DNA of 64,000 bases from Bog-473 sp036489775 (lineage in GTDB: Bacteria > Actinomycetota > Acidimicrobiia > Acidimicrobiales > RAAP-2). The position numbers and the translations under genes were made by a program. Location of the stretch: contig DASXFC010000011.1 of NCBI GenBank assembly GCA_036489775.1, positions 43,177-107,176 on the forward strand, written 5' to 3'. Below are positions 58,162-64,000 of this stretch, piece after piece (the first letter of the stretch is position 1; every line of letters begins with the position of its first letter). The notes beneath the pieces are model-generated. The model searched no databases. It was not told the origin of the DNA and was given only the letters and a program-made list of their open reading frames with translations.

Positions 58162-60765
58162 TCAGGTGGTGGCGGCGATGGCGGTCTCGAGAGACTCGCG
58201 GAGTCGACCGCGTTCCCGGGCGGCAAAGGCCACGTTGATACCGAGCCGCTCGATCGACTGGGCCACCCGACGAGGGCCCGACTCCAGCGGGTGGGCCTCC
58301 AGGAAGGTCACCACCTCGTCGGCGAAGGCAGCGTCGGCGCAGAGGGCCGGGATCGATTCGGCGATGCGGGCCGGAGCACTCTTGGGGAAACGGTCGAGGA
58401 TCTCGTCCCATACGCCGGTCACTCGCCGCCACGTCGCCTGACCGCCCACTGGGTTGGCCAGGAGGTTGCAGATAATCAGCCACGCGTTCTGGGTGCGAAC
58501 CTCGGTCATGCAGAGGTCGAAGGTGCGCTCGACCAGGGCCAGATCGGCGAAGAGGGTCAGCGCATTGAGGGAACGCAGCTCTTCTTGCGGCGTGGCGGCG
58601 GCGCGGTAGCGGGCCAGGACGGCGTCGTAGTCGCCCGGTCGCACCAGCTGTCCGATCACGGCCAGGACCGCGTTCTCGATGTCGGCGGGGATGGGTTCGC
58701 TGCCGCCGCCGACCGGTGCCGCATCGAAACGGCGGGCCGCTTCCTCCCGCACGGCCGCATCACCGCCGACCACTCCGGTCAGTTGGATGGCCAGTGAACG
58801 CAGGGTGGGCGTCCGCTCGCCCTCGCCGCCGGCGGCATCGAAGCCCAGGCGCGCCTGGAGAGGACCGACCAGAGCGGCCACCGCTCGCTCCAGCACATCG
58901 CGGTCGCCGTCGGCCGCGATGCGGTTGATCAGGTTCAAGGCTGCCCCTACCGGCGACCAGGGGGTCGGGTCCGGCTCCGTCCCCAACTTGGCGGCCAGGG
59001 TCAAGAAGTCGGCCAGCGACGAGTGCCCGGCCAAGGTGGTGGCCCAGGTGTCGGCCACCAGGTGGGCGCGCTCGTTCGGGGTCAGTTCGTCGAGATGGTC
59101 AGCCAGTGCCAAGCGGTGCGCCGGGGTGTAGCCGGAGCGGAACACGCCCCACCCGGCGGCATTGATCACAGCCAGACCCTCATCGGCCTCGGGCACGCGG
59201 AGGGGGCTGTCGCCGAGCACAAAATGCCGCAAGGGTGCACCGGGTTTGCCGGCAGCCGGCAGGGCCCGCACGGCCACCGGGACGTTCCAGGACGTGCCGA
59301 TGGCTGATTCGGTGCCAGCGGGCGGCGGCCCGTATGAGAAGGGCTGCTGGTCGAGCGTGTCGCCCTCGAGGCTGACCAATGGGTAGCCGCCCTGAAGGAT
59401 GAAGGTGTTCATCACGTCACGCACCGGCGCACCGCTGGCATCCTCGAGGGCGTCCCACAGATCGGTGGTCACCGTGTTGCCGTAGGCGTGCGCCTTCAGA
59501 TAGGTGCGCACGCCGTCGCGGAAGACGTCGGGTCCGATGTGCTGCTCGAGCATGCGCAGGACGCCGCAACCCTTCTCGTAGGTCAGGACGTCGAACATCC
59601 CTTCGGCTTCCTTCGGCGGTCCGACCGGGTACTCGATGGGCCGGGTGGCATGCACACCGTCGATGGCCAACGCGGCCTCGAGGGTGGGGGTGAAGCCCAC
59701 CCAGCGCTCCCAATTGGGACGGAAGGCGTCGACGCAGAGCGTCTCCATGAAGGTGGCGAAGGCCTCGTTGAGCCAGATGCCCTCCCACCAGCCCATGGTG
59801 ACCAGGTCGCCGAACCACATGTGGGCCAGCTCGTGGGCCACCACGTCGGCCACCCGCTCGAGCTCAGCTCGGGCAGCCGTCTTGGGGTCGACCAGCAGCG
59901 CGGTGTCGCGGAAGGTGATGCAGCCGAGATTCTCCATGGCGCCGGCGGCGAAGTCGGGAATGGCGACCAGGTCGACCTTCTCGCCTGGGTAGGGGATGTT
60001 GAAGTACTCGGCAAAGAAGCGGAGGGCGAAGGCACCGATGCTGAGAGCGAAGTCGGCCAGCGGGCGCTTCCCGGGGGGGAAGACCACTCGGAGCGGGACG
60101 CCGTCCACGTCCACCGTCTCAGTGGTCTCGAGCTTGCCCACCACGAAGGCGACCAGGTAGGTCGACATCTTCATGGTGGGGGAGAACGTCACCCGCTTGA
60201 ACTCGCCAACGCGTTCCACTGAGACCACCGGCGAGTTCGAGAACGCCTCCAGGTCCCGGTCGACGGTCAGGACGACCTCGTAGGTGGCCTTGCGGTCGGG
60301 CTCGTCCCAGCAGGGAAAGGCCCGGCGGGCATCGACCGATTCGAATTGGGTGGTGGCGATGGTGTGGGTCTCGCCGGCGTCATCGGTAAAGGTCGAGCGG
60401 TAGAAGCCACGCAGCTTGTCGTTCAGCGCACCGCTGAAGCGGCAGGAGAAGGTGCACGGTCCGGGGGGCAGCGTCGTGTCCACCCAGAAGCTGACCTGCT
60501 CCAGCTCGTCGTCGAACTCGACCCGGCCGGGATAGAGCCCGTCGGCGGTGCGGATCTCGGCGTCGCTGATAGCCAGATCGACGGCGTTGAGAACCAGATG
60601 GTCGACCGCCTCATGGATCTCCGCGTCGATGGCGACGGTGCCCGAGAAGCTGGCCGAGGCGATGTTCGGCTCGATCTCGATGCGGTAGTGCTCGGGTGAC
60701 GCCGTCCGCGGCAGGCGAAAGGCGTCCGTGCTCGAAGTGGTTTGCGAAGTGGATCCGGACGGCAT
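58162..60765 (-). CDS. pepN: M1-family aminopeptidase N
   Basis: An 867-residue zinc aminopeptidase that removes N-terminal residues from peptides. The four M1 parts are present: an N-terminal beta domain with FESVDARRAFPCWDEPDRKA, the exopeptidase GAMENLGCITF (near residue 270), HELAHMWFGDLVTMGWWEGI with NEAFATF (H-E-x2-H-x18-E, near residues 309-332), and an alpha-helical C-terminal ERAP-like domain. No signal peptide, so cytoplasmic. It is divergent from the PfkB kinase gene (42-base gap). Confidence 0.95.
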   Translation of the reverse strand: MPSGSTSQTTSSTDAFRLPRTASPEHYRIEIEPNIASASFSGTVAIDAEIHEAVDHLVLNAVDLAISDAEIRTADGLYPGRVEFDDELEQVSFWVDTTLPPGPCTFSCRFSGALNDKLRGFYRSTFTDDAGETHTIATTQFESVDARRAFPCWDEPDRKATYEVVLTVDRDLEAFSNSPVVSVERVGEFKRVTFSPTMKMSTYLVAFVVGKLETTETVDVDGVPLRVVFPPGKRPLADFALSIGAFALRFFAEYFNIPYPGEKVDLVAIPDFAAGAMENLGCITFRDTALLVDPKTAARAELERVADVVAHELAHMWFGDLVTMGWWEGIWLNEAFATFMETLCVDAFRPNWERWVGFTPTLEAALAIDGVHATRPIEYPVGPPKEAEGMFDVLTYEKGCGVLRMLEQHIGPDVFRDGVRTYLKAHAYGNTVTTDLWDALEDASGAPVRDVMNTFILQGGYPLVSLEGDTLDQQPFSYGPPPAGTESAIGTSWNVPVAVRALPAAGKPGAPLRHFVLGDSPLRVPEADEGLAVINAAGWGVFRSGYTPAHRLALADHLDELTPNERAHLVADTWATTLAGHSSLADFLTLAAKLGTEPDPTPWSPVGAALNLINRIAADGDRDVLERAVAALVGPLQARLGFDAAGGEGERTPTLRSLAIQLTGVVGGDAAVREEAARRFDAAPVGGGSEPIPADIENAVLAVIGQLVRPGDYDAVLARYRAAATPQEELRSLNALTLFADLALVERTFDLCMTEVRTQNAWLIICNLLANPVGGQATWRRVTGVWDEILDRFPKSAPARIAESIPALCADAAFADEVVTFLEAHPLESGPRRVAQSIERLGINVAFAARERGRLRESLETAIAATT

Positions 60766-60807
60766 CCAGGAAGGCTAGCGGTCTCGCTCCGAGTAGGTTC
60801 TCGCACC

Positions 60808-61863
60808 GTGCACGCCCCGGAAAGCCCTCCATCTGCCCGTTCTGACCACGCCGATGAGGCGTTCCTCGATGTCGTCTGCATCGGGTCGCCCCTGCTCGAC
60901 GTCTTGGACCTGGTGTCGGACGAGGCGCTCCGGCAAGTCGGGTTGACCAAAGGCTCGATGACGCTGATCGACCTACCCACGGCCGAGTCGGTGCAGGCGA
61001 CCATGCCCGCACCGCGGTTCGTCTCGGGCGGATCGGTGGCCAACACAGCGGCCGGCGTGGCCGCGCTGGGCGGCCGGGCCGGGTTCATCGGGGCCGTGGC
61101 CGACGACGAGGTCGGTCAGACCTATACCAAACACCTGCGTGAATCCGGGGTCGAGTACGAACCCACGCTGAGTGAATCGGCGGCGGCCGAAGGACTGGGC
61201 ACGGGGCGCTGCATGGTCCTGATATCCGACGACGCGGAGCGCACGATGGGGACCTACCTCGGTGCCGCCTCCACTCTCACCCCGGCCGGCGTGTCCTCTG
61301 ACCTGGTCTCGAGGGCCTCGATCGTGCTGCTCGAGGGCTACCTGTGGGATGTCCCGGCCGCCAAAGAAGCGATGAAATTGGCTGCGGCCACCGCGCACGA
61401 GAACGACGGTTCGGTGGCCCTGTCGCTGTCGGACTCGTTCTGCGTCAGCCGCCACCAACGCGAGTTCCTCGACCTCCTGATCGACGATGTCGACATCCTG
61501 CTGGGCAACGAGGAAGAGATCGTCATGCTCTTCGGTGCCACGGACGTGAAGGCAGCTTTGGAAGCGGCCGAGGAGACCGGCTTGCTGGTGGTGATGACAA
61601 GAGGCGCCCAGGGGTCGGTCGTGCTGACAGCTCAGGGTCCAGCGGAGGTGCCGGCGGCTCCGGTCAGCCAGGTGGTCGACACCACCGGGGCCGGGGACCT
61701 GTTCGCCGCCGGCCTCCTGTTCGGGCTGACCCACAGCCTCGATCCGGTGGCCAGTGCCCGTCTGGGCGGTATCTGCGCCGCCGAGGTCATCTCCCACACC
61801 GGGGCCCGACCCGAGGCCGATCTGCGTGGCCTGGCCGCGACGGCCGGCTTGACCCTCGACTGA
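60808..61863 (+). CDS. PfkB-family carbohydrate/nucleoside kinase
   Basis: A 351-residue kinase resembling adenosine kinases. It has FVSGGSVANTAAGVAALGGR, the signature GFIGAVADDEVGQTYTKHLR, the catalytic TTGAGDLFAAGLLFGLTHSL with the base Asp, and NEEEIVMLFGATDV. Adenosine kinase would link to AhcY by recycling adenosine, although ribokinase-type activity is possible. It starts at GTG 60808 and ends three bases before ychF, so the two are probably one operon. Confidence 0.9.
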   Translation: MHAPESPPSARSDHADEAFLDVVCIGSPLLDVLDLVSDEALRQVGLTKGSMTLIDLPTAESVQATMPAPRFVSGGSVANTAAGVAALGGRAGFIGAVADDEVGQTYTKHLRESGVEYEPTLSESAAAEGLGTGRCMVLISDDAERTMGTYLGAASTLTPAGVSSDLVSRASIVLLEGYLWDVPAAKEAMKLAAATAHENDGSVALSLSDSFCVSRHQREFLDLLIDDVDILLGNEEEIVMLFGATDVKAALEAAEETGLLVVMTRGAQGSVVLTAQGPAEVPAAPVSQVVDTTGAGDLFAAGLLFGLTHSLDPVASARLGGICAAEVISHTGARPEADLRGLAATAGLTLD

Positions 61864-61866
61864 GTC

Positions 61867-62952
61867 GTGGCGCTCTCCATCGGCATCGTCGGATTGCCGA
61901 ACGTGGGCAAGTCCACGCTGTTCAATGCCCTGACGAATAACGACGTCCTAGCCGCCAACTACCCGTTCGCCACCATCGACCCCAACGTCGGCGTGGTGGC
62001 GGTGCCCGACGATCGGCTGCCCAAGCTGGCCGCACTGTACGGCGGGGCTCCTGAGGTGCCGGCCACCGTCACTTTCGTCGATATCGCCGGCATCGTCCGT
62101 GGTGCCTCGCGGGGTGAAGGGCTGGGCAACAAGTTCCTGGCCGCCATCCGTGAGAGCGACGCCATCTGCCAAGTCGTGCGCGCCTTTCACGATGACGACG
62201 TCATCCATGTCGACGGACGGGTCGATCCCGACAGCGATATCGGCACCGTCAACACCGAGCTGGTGCTGGCCGATCTGCAGACCGTCGAGAACCGCTTGCC
62301 CAAGTTGCAGAAGGAGGCGCGAGCCACCCCGGAGCTGAGGGCGACGGCTGAGGCGGTCGCCGTGGCCGAGCGGATTCTCAACGAGGACCGGACGATTTCG
62401 AGCGCGGCCGCTGCCGGTGAGGTCGACCCGACGCTCCTGCGGGACCTACACCTGCTGACGGCCAAGCCGTTCATCTACGTCTTCAACGTCGACGAAGTCG
62501 CGCTGGGCGACCGCGCCCGGCAGGCCGCGCTCGCGGCGGCCGTCGCCCCGGCCGAGTCCGTCGTGCTCTGCGCCCAAATCGAGGCCGAGCTGGCCGCCCT
62601 CGAACCCGACGACGCGGCCGAGCTGCTCGCCGGCTACGGCCAGGACGAGTCCGGGCTCGAGCAGCTCGTCCGCGTTGGCTTCCGCACCCTCGGGCTGCAG
62701 ACCTTCCTGACCGCCGGGCCCAAGGAGGCCCGGGCCTGGACGATCCACATCGGCGACACCGCGCCGGTCGCCGCCGGCGTCATCCACACCGACTTCCAGC
62801 GCGGCTTCGTCAAGGCCGAGATCGTCGGCTACGACGACCTCGTCGCCGCCGGCTCCGTCCCCGCCGCCCGGGCCGCCGGCCAGGCCCGCATCGAGGGCAA
62901 GGACTACGTCATGCGCGACGGCGACGTGGTGGAATTTCGTTTCAATGTTTAG
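61867..62952 (+). CDS. ychF: Redox-regulated ATPase/GTPase YchF
   Basis: A 361-residue TRAFAC-class protein. The G1 motif is GLPNVGKSTLFNALT (residues 8-22), G3 is FVDIAGIVRGASRGEGLGN, and G4 is NVDE (in place of N-K-x-D), which gives YchF its preference for ATP. The insert and a C-terminal TGS domain (TFLTAGPKEARAWTIHIGDT, RIEGKDYVMRDGDVVEFRFN) are complete. It associates with ribosomes and affects stress responses in other bacteria. The start is GTG 61867, and the gene follows the PfkB kinase. Confidence 0.97.
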   Translation: MALSIGIVGLPNVGKSTLFNALTNNDVLAANYPFATIDPNVGVVAVPDDRLPKLAALYGGAPEVPATVTFVDIAGIVRGASRGEGLGNKFLAAIRESDAICQVVRAFHDDDVIHVDGRVDPDSDIGTVNTELVLADLQTVENRLPKLQKEARATPELRATAEAVAVAERILNEDRTISSAAAAGEVDPTLLRDLHLLTAKPFIYVFNVDEVALGDRARQAALAAAVAPAESVVLCAQIEAELAALEPDDAAELLAGYGQDESGLEQLVRVGFRTLGLQTFLTAGPKEARAWTIHIGDTAPVAAGVIHTDFQRGFVKAEIVGYDDLVAAGSVPAARAAGQARIEGKDYVMRDGDVVEFRFNV

Positions 62953-63041
62953 TTCCGGTCACGCATCAGGCGGCACGGCCACGCCGCTAGGGCGCCCCCG
63001 CACGCTTGCTTCCTGAGGCCGGTCGGCTGAGAACATCGACC

Positions 63042-63359
63042 ATGGACTGGTTCGGTGTGCGAAGCGTCTATCGAAACCAGGGCAGCGAGGAACTCGCGGA
63101 CGCTTACGACGAGCGGATCGTGCTCTTCCAGGCGGAGGACTTCGCCGGCGCGTTGGTCCAGGCAGAGGCGGAGGCCTTCGAATACGCGGGGTTGCTGGGA
63201 TACGAAGTGCTGTCCTGTTTCCAGGCCTATTGCCTCCCGGAGGAGCCGGCGACGGGTGCCGAGGTGTTCTCGCTCATCCGGCGCAGCCGACTCGAACCTG
63301 AGGCCTACGTCGATCACTTCTTCGACACGGGTGAAGAACTTCAGGGACAGGCGGAGTGA
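63042..63359 (+). CDS. Small DUF4288-like protein
   Basis: A 105-residue acidic protein, MDWFGVRSVYRNQGSEELAD then AYDERIVLFQAEDFAGALVQ, AEAEAFEYAGLLGYEVLSCF and FSLIRRSRLEPEAYVDHFFD. The W-F/Y-V-R start with Y-D-E-R-I and the ending resemble DUF4288, a family of unknown function often found beside toxin-antitoxin and immunity genes. Start ATG 63042 gives a natural length. It lies 90 bases past ychF and ahead of the ribbon-helix-helix/Doc pair. Confidence 0.7.
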   Translation: MDWFGVRSVYRNQGSEELADAYDERIVLFQAEDFAGALVQAEAEAFEYAGLLGYEVLSCFQAYCLPEEPATGAEVFSLIRRSRLEPEAYVDHFFDTGEELQGQAE

Positions 63360-63427
63360 CCCTCTCAGATGCCGCTACGGCACGAACGCGGTCGAGCTCA
63401 GGGTCAACGTTCTGAACATCGGTCGAC

Positions 63428-63445
63428 GGTATCAATCTGGTATCA
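63428..63445. promoter_or_regulatory. Direct repeats, likely antitoxin operator
   Basis: GGTATCA occurs at 63428-63434 and again at 63439-63445, 11 bases apart start to start, about one helical turn. The pair lies just ahead of the ribbon-helix-helix gene (start 63454). Such spacing is typical of operators bound by RHH antitoxin dimers on one DNA face. Overlap with the -10 region (TATCAT) would fit repression. Confidence 0.5.
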
Positions 63446-63453
63446 TCCCAGTC

Positions 63454-63657
63454 GTGGCGATGACTCTTCGACTCACCGACGAGCAGAACAGGGCGCTCGA
63501 GTTGTTGGCTCGGGCGGACGGCGTGAGCAAACAGGAAGCGGCGGTACGCGCGATCACCGAGGCGGCGGCGCGTCGGGTCCACGACGACCGCGTGCAGGAG
63601 CTGTCGTCCGCGGCCCGGGAGCGGTACGCCGACCTGCTGGACCGGCTCGGTCGGTGA
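63454..63657 (+). CDS. Ribbon-helix-helix antitoxin
   Basis: A 67-residue protein (or 65 residues from ATG 63460) reading MTLRLTDEQNRALELLARAD followed by GVSKQEAAVRAITEAAARR. This is a CopG/Arc-type ribbon-helix-helix DNA-binding domain, with a C-terminal helical tail for binding the toxin. Its stop overlaps the GTG of the Doc gene (63654-63657). It should neutralise Doc and repress the operon by binding the direct repeats upstream. Confidence 0.85.
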   Translation: MAMTLRLTDEQNRALELLARADGVSKQEAAVRAITEAAARRVHDDRVQELSSAARERYADLLDRLGR

Positions 63658-64000
63658 CGATCTACCTCACGCTCGAAGATCTGATCCACCTGGTCGATGA
63701 TCTGAAGGTCGGGCCGATCCGAGACCTCGGCCTGCTGGATTCGGCTGCGCATCGTCCCCGCACTTCGCTGTTCGGGCAGGATGCCTACGCGGCACTCGAC
63801 ACGAAGGCGGCCGTTCTGCTCGAGTCAATCGTCCGCAACCATCCGCTGGTCGACGGAAACAAGCGGCTCGGGTGGTTGGCGGTCGTCGTTTTCTACGGAC
63901 TGAACGACGTCGGCCTGGATGCCCCGGACGACGAAGCGTACGACCTTGTCGTCGGGGTCGCGAGTGGCCGGCTCGCGCACCAGGAATCCGCGCGGTCGTT
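63654..64000 (+). CDS. doc: Doc-family (death-on-curing) toxin, 3' truncated by window
   Basis: The frame from GTG 63654 reads TIYLTLEDLIHLVDDLKVG and continues through DLGLLDSAAHRPRTSLFGQD to the Fic/Doc catalytic loop NHPLVDGNKRLGWLAVVVFY (about residues 63-82). The conserved H-P-x-x-D-G-N-K-R is complete. Doc phosphorylates elongation factor Tu and halts translation. About 115 residues are visible with no stop before the window end; the usual length is 120-130, so only a few residues are missing. It is coupled by GTGA to the antitoxin. Confidence 0.9.
   Translation, partial: MTIYLTLEDLIHLVDDLKVGPIRDLGLLDSAAHRPRTSLFGQDAYAALDTKAAVLLESIVRNHPLVDGNKRLGWLAVVVFYGLNDVGLDAPDDEAYDLVVGVASGRLAHQESARS

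Overview
The window comes from a high-GC actinobacterium. Genes are dense, GTG starts are frequent, and many gene pairs are joined by ATGA or GTGA start/stop overlaps. It carries F420-type LLM oxidoreductases, a mycothiol-type PIG-L deacetylase, many fatty-acid and CoA genes (acyl-CoA synthetase, FabH-like synthase, SCPx-type thiolase, acyl-CoA dehydrogenase, P450), an LCP ligase and a secreted hydrolase with tandem 'GYWLVASDGGIFAFGDA' repeats. This mix fits an uncultured Acidimicrobiia-type lineage. That placement is inference, because no rRNA is present.

Layout. 1-6752: a truncated quinone oxidoreductase, two GNAT acetyltransferases, DNA glycosylase Tag, an acyl-CoA synthetase, pantothenate kinase and an aldehyde dehydrogenase-SDR pair. 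6877-9483: a secreted clan-A glycoside hydrolase ending in six 40-42 residue repeats. 9484-10106: no credible gene, but a tandem set of GCAA-capped hairpins. 10107-14059: a minus-strand chain of nucleotidyltransferase, FabH-like, thiolase-like and LLM genes. 14217-17020: threonine aldolase, LLM and PIG-L deacetylase. 17087-21316: membrane proteins, an ECF sigma/anti-sigma pair and adenosylhomocysteinase. 21452-25015: tRNA-Arg(CCT) followed by a visibly lower-GC block with a PhyH dioxygenase and a YfhO-like membrane protein, a likely island. 25034-35649: SNF2/SWIM helicase, Tat-exported phospholipase C-like protein, LCP protein, membrane proteins, GNAT and YceI.

35872-39210 is a compact electron-transfer operon: a membrane stub with a Ser/Thr-rich tail, ApbE flavin transferase, ferric-reductase-like heme membrane protein, NuoF-like flavoprotein and a small ferredoxin. 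The FMN-binding domain that ApbE would normally modify is absent. 39328-49187 holds regulators, a second YfhO-like protein, a P450 divergent from a secernin-type hydrolase, FAH hydrolase, NifU-like scaffold, methyltransferase and acyl-CoA dehydrogenase.

49308-52187 looks like a divalent-metal module: a 20-codon leader ORF with an almost ideal Shine-Dalgarno and an Asp-Glu-Pro-Pro start, a soluble PRC/MgtE-N/CBS protein, and an NRAMP-family transporter whose usual metal-ligand motifs are altered. I propose, as inference, that this is a magnesium-responsive unit. 52227-60765 holds a glycan-related cluster (GT4, methyltransferase, alpha-toroid protein, second methyltransferase), an endoglycoceramidase-like GH5 and aminopeptidase N. 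60808-64000 holds a PfkB kinase, YchF, a small DUF4288-like protein and a ribbon-helix-helix/Doc toxin-antitoxin pair cut by the window end.
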